Origin: Phycisphaerales bacterium
GTDB taxonomy: Bacteria; Planctomycetota; Phycisphaerae; SM23-33; FEN-1343
Reading direction: 5' to 3'
Assembly: GCA_003171335.1 (NCBI GenBank)
Contig: PMYD01000118.1
Coordinates: forward strand, 40,706-88,666
DNA: 47,961 nucleotides
Positions 33,013 through 45,708 of this stretch are shown here, one piece after another (position 1 is the stretch's first letter; the number at the start of each line of letters is the position of its first letter). The position numbers were made by a program, and so were the translations under genes. The notes beneath the pieces are model-generated. The model was not told the origin of the DNA and did no database searches. It saw only the letters and a list, made by a program, of their open reading frames with translations.

Positions 33013-34776
33013 CTACCTTCTACCCCCCCCACCACCATGTGATCCGCCGCCGCCCCCACCATGGAAACCGCCTCCGCCGCCATGGTAGCCGCCTCCGCCA
33101 CCATGGAAACTACCTCCGCCGCTATGGAATCCGCTTCCGCCGGAGGAAAATCCACGGCCGCCTCCGCTGGGCGCCCGTGCCATCGAGCCCATCGGCGCGA
33201 CCCGCGCCGGCGGCGCATGCACCGTGGGACCGCGCCGTCCGACATCCGCGCCGAACCGCCAGGAGCGGCCGCTATTGACGGATGGCGTGCGCGAGCCTGA
33301 AGAGCCCGTCATCAGGGACGGGTTGGCCAAGTTCAAGGATGGACTGACCTGCCGCTGGGCGAACCCGGGCTGGTTGATGCGGCCAGCGCGGGCCCCCATG
33401 TTGTTCCCCGTGACCGTCCTTCCACCACTGAAGATGCCCTGACCGGTCCACGGCTGGTTTCCGTTCCAGGCGCGCCGGTTATGGCCGTTGTTGCTCATCA
33501 TCGGCGGACCGCCACGACCGAACGTGCTCGAACCCATGCCACGGGCCGACTGGCCGGCAAAACGACTCTGGTTGTGACCCGCGAAGGCCCGGTTGAAATC
33601 GTTTCGGTCATGGAAGCGGAAGCCAAACTCATGGCGACCGTCGCGATCGAAGTCCTGATGCCGGAAGCCGTCACGGTCACCATGACGGAAGTCATCACGG
33701 TCGTGGAAGAAATGGCGGTTTGACAGGTTGTCAAAGATCACGCTGGTGCTCACGAACGGGAAGCCCCAGGGAAATGCGCACCAGCCATTGCCGCAGGACT
33801 GCCACTGCCAGTCGCCCCAGCCGCTGTACCCGTTGGAGTACGGCCCGCAGGCCCAGCGGAACGGGAAGGGGTAATAGAATCCGCCGTAGGAACTGTACAT
33901 CTCCGGCACCGGCAGGTAGCCGTAGCCATAGCCGCCGTAGGGGCCATAGCCATCGCCGTAGTAGCCGCCGCCGTTGTCGAAGTAGCCCGGCGAGTCGTAC
34001 ACGTACGGCGAATCGGCGATGACGGTATCCGGCTGCTGGTTCCTCTGCAGCACCACGACCGGCGCAGAAGGCTGGTCGCTCAGGCCGGGGGGCGCTGCCA
34101 CGGTGGATGACGGATTGCCCGTGGCCTGCTGGGCCTCGGTCCTCCGCAGCATGCTCAGGGCCCGGGCGTGCGTCTCCGTGAAGAGCTGGTTGCCCACGTA
34201 CTGATCGCGAATCGACGCGATGGCCGACACCAGATCTACATCGCGCGCCGGCGGCATGCTCTTCTGGCTGTCATACAGGGCCACGACGTGTGCGGCGGTC
34301 ACCACCACGAAGGGGGAATCGCCCTTGATCTTCACGGCATGCTGAATCGCCGGAATGGCCGCCCGCAGGTCATTTCGCTCCAGCGACATGTGGGCCACGA
34401 CCGCCCAGGCCGGGGCATTGCCCGGATCCAGCCGGGTCAATTGGTCGGCCGCCGGACCGGCCGCCTCCGGCGTGCCCATCTCTACCATCTTGTCGACGTA
34501 GGCCGACATCAATTGGACGTTGTTGGGGTAATTCTTCTGGGCGTCAAGATACACTTTCACCGCATCCGTGGGCTCTTGGGCCCCTTGGATCGCGGTGAGG
34601 GTTTGTTGCAGGGTTTGAGGAGCTTGAGGCGTCTGAGTCACTACAGCCCCAGCGGAGGGAGGCGAGGCCACCGTCGCGGGCAGATTATCCGGCGGGGCCT
34701 GTGCCGCCCGAGGCATTTGAGCCATCAGCCCCAGGCTCAAAGCGACCACGGAAAGCGCGAGTATCGGTCGAAACAT
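33013..34776 (-). CDS. Secreted TPR protein with Gly/Tyr/Phe-rich low-complexity C-terminus
   Basis: 587 residues from ATG 34776, preceded by GGGAGA; a longer frame to 34902 adds 42 unlikely residues. Signal peptide MFRPILALSVVALSLGLMAQ ends near AQA. Residues about 45-220 are helical repeats of TPR type (AVKVYLDAQKNYPNNVQLMSAYVDKM; AWAVVAHMSLERNDLRAAIPAI). Then come a Pro/Thr linker, a Tyr/Gly-rich segment (YYGDGYGPYGGYGYGYLPV), a Trp/Cys patch (WQWQSCGNGWCAFPWG), a Phe/His/Arg/Asp-rich zone and a tail of GGGG, HGG and YHGG repeats ending GGGGGRR. Envelope or extracellular location is inferred; function unknown. Confidence 0.8.
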   Translation of the reverse strand: MFRPILALSVVALSLGLMAQMPRAAQAPPDNLPATVASPPSAGAVVTQTPQAPQTLQQTLTAIQGAQEPTDAVKVYLDAQKNYPNNVQLMSAYVDKMVEMGTPEAAGPAADQLTRLDPGNAPAWAVVAHMSLERNDLRAAIPAIQHAVKIKGDSPFVVVTAAHVVALYDSQKSMPPARDVDLVSAIASIRDQYVGNQLFTETHARALSMLRRTEAQQATGNPSSTVAAPPGLSDQPSAPVVVLQRNQQPDTVIADSPYVYDSPGYFDNGGGYYGDGYGPYGGYGYGYLPVPEMYSSYGGFYYPFPFRWACGPYSNGYSGWGDWQWQSCGNGWCAFPWGFPFVSTSVIFDNLSNRHFFHDRDDFRHGDRDGFRHQDFDRDGRHEFGFRFHDRNDFNRAFAGHNQSRFAGQSARGMGSSTFGRGGPPMMSNNGHNRRAWNGNQPWTGQGIFSGGRTVTGNNMGARAGRINQPGFAQRQVSPSLNLANPSLMTGSSGSRTPSVNSGRSWRFGADVGRRGPTVHAPPARVAPMGSMARAPSGGGRGFSSGGSGFHSGGGSFHGGGGGYHGGGGGFHGGGGGGSHGGGGGRR

Positions 34777-35030
34777 ATATCGGTCTCCCACTGAACACGT
34801 TGTGTTGTCCTGTTTGGTTGCACATAAGACTCTTGCTGCATGTGTGTAAGTCTGACCTTTGTATTTTTCGTCTGGCCATCGGGCGAAGACTACAGCCCGC
34901 AAGCCCCGGTCAAAGGAGAGAATCGACCGTCGAAAATACTTCTCAGAACGTGGATGGAGTATTCCCGAGGCGCCAGGCCGGGGCCTCTCAACTGCCGTGA
35001 AACTGCTTGCGAATTATTTGAAGAATTCTC

Positions 35031-35059
35031 TTGACAGACTGGAAATCCTGTGCTACTAT
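35031..35059 (+). promoter_or_regulatory. Strong sigma-70-type promoter
   Basis: TTGACA (35031-35036, perfect), 17-base spacer, TACTAT (35054-35059, 5 of 6). The start would fall at about 35066-35068. It points towards palindrome array C and carB, 660 bases away. Confidence 0.6.
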
Positions 35060-35067
35060 CACAGTCC

Positions 35068-35148
35068 ATGCTGATCGTAAGGTTAGACATGTTAAGCGAG
35101 AGCAAGCAGGGCGCCGGAGTGATCCAGACTCATAATAAATGGCGCTAA
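35068..35148 (+). CDS. Possible leaderless 26-residue peptide
   Basis: ATG lies 9 bases after the -10 box, at the expected transcription start. The frame begins MLIVRLDMLSESKQGAG and ends at TAA 35146-35148. There is no Shine-Dalgarno, so translation would have to be leaderless. The only evidence is position; it may be chance. If real it could be a leader peptide or the start of a long untranslated leader for carB. Confidence 0.2.
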   Translation: MLIVRLDMLSESKQGAGVIQTHNKWR

Positions 35149-35201
35149 TCTTTTGTGATTAGATAGTTATGAGAATATGCCTCGATGCCGGAAACGTACT
35201 T

Positions 35202-35512
35202 CAACTGCGGAATTTCCGCAGTTGCGGCCATTTTCAACCTGCCCTGCTTACGCCCAGAACAAATCAACTGAGGAATTTCCTCAGTTGCCGCCAGGTCGGC
35301 ACGGCTTGGCGGCGGTGTCTCAACTGGAGAATTTCTCCACTTGCCCGCAAGGTCGGTACGGCTTGGCAGCCGGGTATCAACTGGAGAATTTCTCCACCTG
35401 CCCGAAAGGTCGGCACGGCTTGGCGGCCGGGTCTCAACTGGAGAATTTCTCCACCTGCCCGCGCGGGGCTTGCATCCGCCGCCGGCGGTCAACTGAGGAA
35501 TCTCCTCAGTTG
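35202..35512. repeat. Palindrome array C: six 23-bp palindromes with about 57-bp periodicity
   Basis: Palindromes at 35202-35224 (arm CAACTGCGGAA), 35265-35287 (CAACTGAGGAA), 35321-35343, 35378-35400 and 35435-35457 (all CAACTGGAGAA, right ends drifting to CACTTG or CACCTG), and 35490-35512 (CAACTGAGGAA, one inner mismatch). Central base is T throughout. The third to fifth start exactly 57 bases apart and the intervening 32-34 bases resemble one another (AGGTCGGCACGGCTTGGCGG), so this is a tandem duplication, unlike arrays A and B. Open frames across it in both directions are by-products of the repeat. The array ends 210 bases before carB. Confidence 0.9.
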
Positions 35513-35722
35513 CGGCCGCGGGCGGGGTTCGAGTCTTGGCATGAGGTGGCATGCCCTCACGCCGAAGGCCGCCTGGGCGGCCGAGGCGGGTGGGCATGGG
35601 CCGCCCGAGAAGGGGCCTCGCCCTCGACCGCGTGCGGGCCGGTTGTTTTGCCGGGACGGTTGTGGTAGAGTCCTCCGAATTTTGGATGTCGCTGAGGCGC
35701 TCCGGGAGCCTGCAAGGGCCAT

Positions 35723-39346
<3,624 letters not shown>

Positions 39347-40118
39347 CGGCGGGCGGGGCTTTTTGCTGTCCCTTTTTTGCCACGGGGGTGGAGCGGATGT
39401 CCTTGCGCAGCCGCCACAACTCGCGGAAGGCTTTGAGAATAACCTTAATGTTGCCGCCGGTGCTCTTGCCGGCCAGGCGGGGCTTGTGATTCACCCCCAC
39501 CTCGGTCAGCGTGTAGCCGGCGTGGTTGGCGCGGGCCAGGATCTCGGCGTCGATGAGCGCGCCGTTGGATTTCATCTCGAAATGGTCGAAGATCTCGCGC
39601 CGGTACAGCTTGAAGGCGCTGTCCACATCTCGGCAGCGAAAGCCCAGCAGCCGCTTGACCAGCGTACCCCAGGCCCAGGCGTTGAAGCGGCGGATGCGGT
39701 TGTCCTGCCGGTCCAGCCGGTAGCCGCTGACGATGTCGTACTGATCCGCAAGCGGGAACAGGCGGACGATCTGGTTGATATCAAACTGACCATCGCCATC
39801 CGTGTAGAAAACGTATTCCTTGCGCGCCGCGCTAAAACCGCTTTGCAGGGCGGCGCCATAGCCGTGATTGACCGGGTGATGCACGGCGCGAATCCGGGCG
39901 TTGCCCTGCGCCAGTTCATCGGCCAGCGCGCGCGTTTGGTCCTTGGAGCCGTCGTTGACCAGGATCAGCTCCCAGTCCTCGACCAGCTTCTCCAGCGCGC
40001 TGATGCACTCGCCCGTCACGCGGCGGATATTCTCCTGCTCGTTGTAAAAGGGCATGAACACGCTGAGCCCATGCGGCCAGCGAGAACCCGTTGGGACACC
40101 GGTTGCACTTTCGGCCAT

Positions 40119-40559
40119 TTCGTCCTCCCGCGCCCGAGCAGCACAAGAACCGGGCTGGTTTCATTACGGACACATTCTATCAGGCGAAGGGTCTGGCAGG
40201 GACCTCCGACACAAATGGAAATTATACTTGTCGGTCTGGGTTTATGGCTTGCCCAACAACGAGGGCTTGACCGTACTTGCCGGCGATAAACCCCCGGCCA
40301 GCCGGCAGGAGGTTTGGGCCCCATTCCCGGCACAAGGGGTGTTCAACCGCTGACTGGCGGTTGTTAATCTCCGTTGAATGCATGGGCAAGAAGAGACGAT
40401 AATACCTAAGCTGCTCCGCTTGAAAGACAAACGAACCGGAGCCGATATTACGCGTAGAAACTCAAGCGATAAGAACGGAGAGTCTCTCGGCAGCGACCGC
40501 GGTCATAGATCGGGTGCTGTCGGGAGGTCGTAGCACGCCGCTTCGATTTGGAGCTTAGG
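40119..40559. other. Divergent intergenic region, glycosyltransferase/O-antigen ligase
   Basis: 441 bases between divergent genes, so both promoters must lie here. I could not pick a convincing -35/-10 pair on either strand. A 7-bp hairpin CAACCGC-tgactg-GCGGTTG is at 40344-40363. GGAAATTATACTTG (about 40215) and GACGATAATACC (about 40396) are AT-rich patches that could be -10 boxes. No RNA gene or ORF recognised. Confidence 0.4.
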
Positions 40560-41945
40560 ATGACGGTTCTTCTTTTGTCCCTGGCGCTGTTTGCCCTCGC
40601 GATGATCGCGGTGATCAAGCCCAGGGTTGGCATTCTCTTCGTTTTCCCGATTCTGTTGCTCTACCCGCACAGCACCAAAGCCCTGCTTCCTCTGCCCATG
40701 CACGCGGGAATCGATGATTTGTTCATTATTCTCCTCTTTCTGTCAACGGTCCCGCGGGTTCTGGGCAGAGGCTTTCCAAAGGGACCCACCTTCAAGCTGG
40801 CGGGTGCGGCGGTTTTGCTCAATACGATTGCGTGCCTTTCGAATCTGCTGGTGTTTGGGCCCGGGCCCGGTCAGATGGGAGACTTCATCATCCGGCAGAT
40901 CATCAAGCAGTTTCTCCAGTTTGCCTGCATCTTCTGCATGCTGGAATCGCTGGACACTGTCGAGGAGTGCTGGCGACTGGTTCGGTGGACGGTTTATGCC
41001 GTTGTCGGCGCCGGCGTGGTCATCATGCTTTCCAGCGGTTTTACTGCGGTCCGCGAGTTCTTTGCCGTGGCGAAAGAGCTTCAAAACGGTCCCGTCGATC
41101 CCGGGCGGTTTTCCGGCAGTCTGTTCTCGGCCAACTCGGCGGCGCAGATTCTCGTCTACGGCATGTGCCTGGGGATCATCCTGGTCGAACGCGCCCGCCG
41201 AGGCCGCAAATTGTTGTGGCTGATCGCCCCCTTGCTGCTGCTGATCTCCGCGGCATTCACCGAATCACGCTCAGGCCTGTTCAGCATGTCGCTCATTCCA
41301 GCGGTTCTCCTGTTAATGCAGGGCATGCGAAGATGGGCGATTGCCTATATTCTCGGTATTTTATGTGTGCCCTTGATCGTCCCCCAATTCGCCGATATGC
41401 TCATTGAGCGCGTGAACCACATCTTCATCACCGTCGGCGCTGAATCCCAGATGAGTTCGGAGGCCGCCAGCCGCATTGGAATCTGGCAATCGTTTCTGCA
41501 CAGTATGACGCCTTTCACGTTGATTTTCGGCCAGGACGCCCAGCATGCCATGCTCAGGGCGGCGGCTCGAATCGGGTCCAAACTGATGGAGCCGCACAGC
41601 GGCTACCTTAACCTGTTGTGCTATTGGGGCATTCCCGGCGTCCTGTGGGGCGGCATGCTGGTTGCCACGCAACTCCGGCTGATGCGAAATTTGAAACTTC
41701 ACGGCGGACGCGATGGCCTGCTCTGGAGCAGAGCCATGTGGTTGTTTATCGTCGTCGTCCTGTGGGAATCGATCTCGTTGGATTCTTTCCATCCTGCCAG
41801 CATCGGCCTGCTGTTCGTCATGGCCATGCTGGCCATTACCGATCGAATGGAAGCGATCACCGCCAACGAAAGTCAAGACCAGCCCGAGTTCGAAGAAACC
41901 GAAATGGACGCGCAAGGCCTTCCGGCTTACGCGGCGGCCAGATAG
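40560..41945 (+). CDS. O-antigen ligase/polymerase-like membrane protein
   Basis: 461 residues from ATG 40560 (GGAG just upstream; a TTG at 40548 is an alternative). About ten to twelve hydrophobic segments with one large extracytoplasmic loop in the second half, the plan of the Wzy_C/WaaL family. FTESRSGLFSM is the family-like Arg/Gly/Ser motif, and SHSGYLNLLCYWG-like sequence (EPHSGYLNLLCYWGIPG) resembles the conserved H-N/S-x-Y-L segment after the loop. Role: polymerisation or ligation of a surface glycan in the inner membrane. The codon use is less GC-biased than in most neighbours. The Glu-rich C-terminus is cytoplasmic in character. Confidence 0.82.
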   Translation: MTVLLLSLALFALAMIAVIKPRVGILFVFPILLLYPHSTKALLPLPMHAGIDDLFIILLFLSTVPRVLGRGFPKGPTFKLAGAAVLLNTIACLSNLLVFGPGPGQMGDFIIRQIIKQFLQFACIFCMLESLDTVEECWRLVRWTVYAVVGAGVVIMLSSGFTAVREFFAVAKELQNGPVDPGRFSGSLFSANSAAQILVYGMCLGIILVERARRGRKLLWLIAPLLLLISAAFTESRSGLFSMSLIPAVLLLMQGMRRWAIAYILGILCVPLIVPQFADMLIERVNHIFITVGAESQMSSEAASRIGIWQSFLHSMTPFTLIFGQDAQHAMLRAAARIGSKLMEPHSGYLNLLCYWGIPGVLWGGMLVATQLRLMRNLKLHGGRDGLLWSRAMWLFIVVVLWESISLDSFHPASIGLLFVMAMLAITDRMEAITANESQDQPEFEETEMDAQGLPAYAAAR

Positions 41946-41993
41946 CCCCGCCATCATCTCGCAGACCTTCCGGCCCGGATGAGCGGGGATGGC

Positions 41994-43799
41994 TTATTGG
42001 CTCACTTTCATCGGGCTGTCGCACATGGACGGCGGCGTGTTTTCCGCCAGCGAGAAGCTGACGATCGTGGCGTCGGCGGGCACCAGGAAGAGCAAGCCGC
42101 AATCGGTCAGTTGGTTGGCCTTGTCCGTGATGATCTTGGTGAACGGGGCGAACGGCCCCCCGCCGCTGCCGGTCAGGCCGGTGATGTCCATGCCCAAGTC
42201 CTTGTTCGGCTCGGGCGAGAAGAACATGTAGTCGGTCTCGGCATTTCCTTCTTTCCATTTGGCCCAGGCCCCGACGGCGCGATAGGTGGGCCCTTCCTGC
42301 GTGTCGACGCTCGGCGCGAAGACCAGGCCCTTGAGCGCCTGAAACTTTTGCACCGCCTCGAACGTCGGCGGCGTGCAGGACAGCCGCATCACGCAGCGCC
42401 CCGCGGGCTGGTAAAATTGCTCCACTCTCGAGCCGGTCTTGAAGAGGTCGGCCTGCGTGCCGGTCACCGAGCCATCCAGCAGCGAACCGCCCTTCAGATG
42501 GCCGATGATCTTGCCGGTATCGTTCTTGAACTCGCCTTCGCGGCTGCCCGCCCAACCGAAGGGAACCGGCAGTTCAGCCATCACGTCGGCGCGAATGGTT
42601 TGCAGGATGAAACCACCTTTGGCGCTATTGGGCGGCTGGCGCACGATCACGCTGCCGACCACGGAACGCTGCTCCAGCCCGCCGCCCCCAGGCATGCCAT
42701 CGGCCACGTGGCCGATGGGCGCCTCGGCGATGCGGCGGAAACTCATGAACCACGGCTCGCGCCCCTGGTCGCCGGGGAGATTGGGAACCCGATACACCCA
42801 GTCGACGGTCAGTTGCGGTTCTTTGTCAAACTTGCGATTGACCTCGAGCCTGCCGATGCCGTTGGCATCCTCGACCAGCGACCAGCCCCCCTTGCGCAGC
42901 AGGTAGCCCACCGGATAGAAGCTGCCGCCATCCCGGGTCACCAGGCGAAATTGGGTGGCGCGCAGCCGCCACCATTGGTCCTCGTCGGCGGCATCCTTGG
43001 TGACGTTGACGCGAGCGACGAACACGCGCGAGCGGCCGTCCAGGGCCGTGTTATCCATGGGCCAGGGCGCCGCACGGGTGCCCAGCCTCGACTTGTCGTT
43101 CAGCATTTCCTTGGTGGCATCCACGACCTTCTGGATGTTCAGGCAGCCGGGCTTGACGGAGTTGCGGCGGATGATCGGAATCTTGATCTCATCGCCCCGC
43201 CAACTCTTCTGCGCCGGCGCGCCGCCCTGCTCATCGCAGTTGGCGGCGGCCCACATCTCCATCGCCAGGTCGTCGTGCAGGCTGGCGAAGCTCTGCGTGC
43301 CGCGCAGGCCGCTGCCCGAACTCATCAGCTTGACCGTGCCGAGGGTAAACGAGGTCGGCGCATCCACCAGGAAGGAGCCCGAGCGGCCCAGGTTGTCGTC
43401 GAATGCCTGGTAGCCCAGGGCCACGCCGCCGACCCAGGGCAGCATTTGAACGGCAATGGCCCAGACGCCCGTCAGCAGCAGCGCCGTCACCACGCCAAAC
43501 GCCCCGCCGGCGATGCGGTCCATCCAGACCGTGGGCACGACATTGCCCGGCAGGAACTTGTCCAACACGAATCGCAGCGTAATCAGCGGCACGAACGTCA
43601 GCAGCACCAGGCACACGGGCTGGGCGAAACGGGGATCGACGTACTTGTACAGCAGCGCCGCCAGCGGCTCAAAGTACGTGAAGGCCACCAGCGTCACCGC
43701 CAGCGTGCACAGCGCCATGATCAGGGCGCTGAAAAGACCCTGCACGCCTTGAAAGAAGATGATGCCCAAAATCAGTGCCAGGCAGAAGATTGCCAACAT
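41994..43799 (-). CDS. CvpA-domain membrane protein with large C-terminal domain
   Basis: 601 residues. The first 125 or so form four hydrophobic segments (MLAIFCLALILGIIFFQGVQG; LIMALCTLAVTLVAFTYF; LVLLTFVPLITLRFVL; GAFGVVTALLLTGVWAIAV) with the CvpA-like pattern of helices joined by short loops. The remaining 470 residues are soluble, mixed alpha/beta, rich in Trp, Gly and Asp, with no motif I recognise; ordinary CvpA is only about 160 residues. The C-terminus includes YRAVGAWAKWKEGNAETDYMFFSPE and FLVPADATIVSFSLA. The large domain should sit on the periplasmic side; function unknown. Confidence 0.78.
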   Translation of the reverse strand: MLAIFCLALILGIIFFQGVQGLFSALIMALCTLAVTLVAFTYFEPLAALLYKYVDPRFAQPVCLVLLTFVPLITLRFVLDKFLPGNVVPTVWMDRIAGGAFGVVTALLLTGVWAIAVQMLPWVGGVALGYQAFDDNLGRSGSFLVDAPTSFTLGTVKLMSSGSGLRGTQSFASLHDDLAMEMWAAANCDEQGGAPAQKSWRGDEIKIPIIRRNSVKPGCLNIQKVVDATKEMLNDKSRLGTRAAPWPMDNTALDGRSRVFVARVNVTKDAADEDQWWRLRATQFRLVTRDGGSFYPVGYLLRKGGWSLVEDANGIGRLEVNRKFDKEPQLTVDWVYRVPNLPGDQGREPWFMSFRRIAEAPIGHVADGMPGGGGLEQRSVVGSVIVRQPPNSAKGGFILQTIRADVMAELPVPFGWAGSREGEFKNDTGKIIGHLKGGSLLDGSVTGTQADLFKTGSRVEQFYQPAGRCVMRLSCTPPTFEAVQKFQALKGLVFAPSVDTQEGPTYRAVGAWAKWKEGNAETDYMFFSPEPNKDLGMDITGLTGSGGGPFAPFTKIITDKANQLTDCGLLFLVPADATIVSFSLAENTPPSMCDSPMKVSQ

Positions 43800-43847
43800 G
43801 TTTCTGTTTCCTCGCCTTGGGGGCGGTCTTTCTCAACTTCAAAGCAG

Positions 43848-44020
43848 AACACAAAGACCACGAAGATCACAAAGAACACAAAGGGGGAAAAGGCGGAGTG
43901 TAAAACACCTACACCCCAAAAACCGTTCGCTTTTCCGTGTCCTTTTCCTTGTTCTTTTCGTGCTTTTCTTTCGTTGTCTTCTTTGTATCCTTCGTGTTCT
44001 TTGTGATCTTTGTGTGCGTA
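43848..44020. repeat. CACAAAGA-type inverted repeat, copy 2
   Basis: Left arm ACACAAAGACCACGAAGATC (from 43851) with following AAAGAACACAAAGG; right arm about 43965-44017 with TTCGTGTTCTTTGTGATCTT. Same family as 23162-23325. It fills the gap between the CvpA-domain and PilB-like genes. Confidence 0.75.
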
Positions 44021-44043
44021 TTTCGAATCAGAAAAAACTGAAC

Positions 44044-45702
44044 CTACGGCTTCGCCTCGGCCGGCTGGCCTTGCGACTGATCCTCGCGCGTCACGCGAAT
44101 CACTTCCTGCACACTGGTGGTGCCCTGCATGACCAGCCCGAGTGCCTGCTCCTGCAGGTAGAGCATCTTGCCCTTTCGGGCGGCGCCCTTGATCTCCGTC
44201 AGGCTGGGCCCGCCGGCGATCACCTTGCGCAGCTTGTCATCCACCTCCAGCAGCTCGAAGGCGGCCGTGCGGCCGAGGTACCCCGAGCCCTGGCAGGTCG
44301 GGCAGGTAATCGGGTTACCCTTGGGGTCCGTCAGCGGCTGGGTGGGCGGCCGATAGAACCTCTCCGTATTGGCCGGCATATTGGCCTTGTGCAGCATCTC
44401 GGCATTGGGCCGATACGCCTCGCGGCAGGCGGGGCACAGCTTGCGCAACAGCACCTGGCACAGCACCGCATCCAGCGGCCTGGAGGCCTCGGGGGCCGAG
44501 CCGGCCAGTTTCACCCAGCGGGCCAGTGCGCTGAACGTATCGCGGGCGTGAATGCCCAGGATGATCCGCTTCTCGGCCGCCCCTTCCAGGATCAGCTTGG
44601 CGCCATCCACCGAGGGGCAGCGATCGACCATCACCACGTCCGGATCGCGCCGCAGCGCGTTGGCCAGCACGCGGGCCATGTCGCCGGGGCCTTTGTAGGC
44701 ATTCTGGGTGACGTTCTCCAGGTCGACCTCGATGTTCTCTTCCACCGTCACCAATTGTTTGATGTACGCGTCGTTGTCGCGCAGCAGGGCGTACAGCGTG
44801 CTGGTCAGGCCGTTGCCCGGCTGGCAGGCGAGGATCATCAGGCCCTTGGGGCGAATGTTGATTCCGTGGATGCGGGCGTGCACATCCTCCGACATGCCCA
44901 GCTCGCCCAGGCGGGTGCGGACCGACTCCTGCACGATGCGGAAGCGCATGCGCTGGCCGCCGGTCGAGCCGTCCGACGAGAGCGTGATATCCATCGGCGA
45001 CTTGGCCAGGTCGACCACGATCTTGCCCTTCTGCGGGCGGCGCTTGTCCTCGACATCCATGCCGGCGATGCCCTTGAGGTAGTCGATCACGCCGGCCGTC
45101 TGGGCGGGTTCGTAGTTGTCGCGATTGACCACCACGCCGTCGATCATGTACCGGAACGGCTGGGCCACCGAGGCGATGGCCGCCTCGCTGACGCGCCGCC
45201 AGATCAGGTCGTACAGCAACTCCTGCGTGAGGTTGTAGACCACCTTCTCATCGGCGCTGGAGTCATCGCCGGCCGGGGGCACCGGCTGGCCGCTGCTGTC
45301 GTACACCTTGATGCGCGTCTGCACGGCCAGGGAACTCTTGCGCTTGCCCTGGAACAGGGCGCTGATGTGCTCGGGCGTCAGGACGCGGGCCTCGGGAATC
45401 ACGCGGCCGTTGCGCTGCATGACGTACACCGCGCCCACGGCGCCGGTGAGCACCACGTACACGCCCAGGCCCACGAAGTACACGGGCGCCAGCAGCCAGG
45501 CCAGCAGGCCCACCAGGCCGGCCCCCAGCACGCCCAGGGCCCAGGCCATCTGCGGCAGGTGCACGGTCTTGGCGTCCTTGTCGACCCAGCTTGCCCCCCA
45601 CAGCCAGGGCAGGGCCGCCACGAGCAGCACGGCCAGTTTGATCGTGCCCACATAGCCGCCGGCCTGGGGCAGCGCCGCCAGCAGGTTCAAAGCCTCATGC
45701 AT
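44044..45702 (-). CDS. PilB/GspE-like secretion ATPase, probably inactive, membrane-anchored
   Basis: 552 residues. Two or three hydrophobic segments at about 20-38 and 53-95 precede the soluble part, unusual for GspE/PilB. The ATPase core is recognisable but altered: the Walker A site reads ACQPGNGLTSTLY (292-304), Leu299 replacing the essential Lys; the Asp box is TVEENIE (319-325); Walker B is DVVMVDRCPS (355-364), losing the usual GEIRD. His385 and the zinc cysteines Cys423/426 and Cys467/470 remain. I infer a pseudo-ATPase that may act as a structural partner. It follows the pilT-like gene by 6 bases, so they are cotranscribed. Confidence 0.85.
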   Translation of the reverse strand: MHEALNLLAALPQAGGYVGTIKLAVLLVAALPWLWGASWVDKDAKTVHLPQMAWALGVLGAGLVGLLAWLLAPVYFVGLGVYVVLTGAVGAVYVMQRNGRVIPEARVLTPEHISALFQGKRKSSLAVQTRIKVYDSSGQPVPPAGDDSSADEKVVYNLTQELLYDLIWRRVSEAAIASVAQPFRYMIDGVVVNRDNYEPAQTAGVIDYLKGIAGMDVEDKRRPQKGKIVVDLAKSPMDITLSSDGSTGGQRMRFRIVQESVRTRLGELGMSEDVHARIHGINIRPKGLMILACQPGNGLTSTLYALLRDNDAYIKQLVTVEENIEVDLENVTQNAYKGPGDMARVLANALRRDPDVVMVDRCPSVDGAKLILEGAAEKRIILGIHARDTFSALARWVKLAGSAPEASRPLDAVLCQVLLRKLCPACREAYRPNAEMLHKANMPANTERFYRPPTQPLTDPKGNPITCPTCQGSGYLGRTAAFELLEVDDKLRKVIAGGPSLTEIKGAARKGKMLYLQEQALGLVMQGTTSVQEVIRVTREDQSQGQPAEAKP

Positions 45703-45708
45703 TGCGTG

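Larger units (their letters stand above)
34777..35201. other. AT-richer 5' part of the gap upstream of carB
   Basis: 425 bases, visibly less GC-rich than the surroundings. It contains the leader of the minus-strand secreted protein gene, a strong rightward promoter (35031-35059) and a possible 26-codon ORF. CGCTAATCTTTTGTGATTAG (35140-35159) contains a small inverted repeat CTAATC/GATTAG. I see nothing else that I can name. Confidence 0.5.

Noticed and set aside
35202..35512. CRISPR-like array (23-bp repeats, 32-34-bp spacers)
   Set aside because: The intervening sequences resemble each other, repeat sequences differ between units, and no cas genes are nearby.
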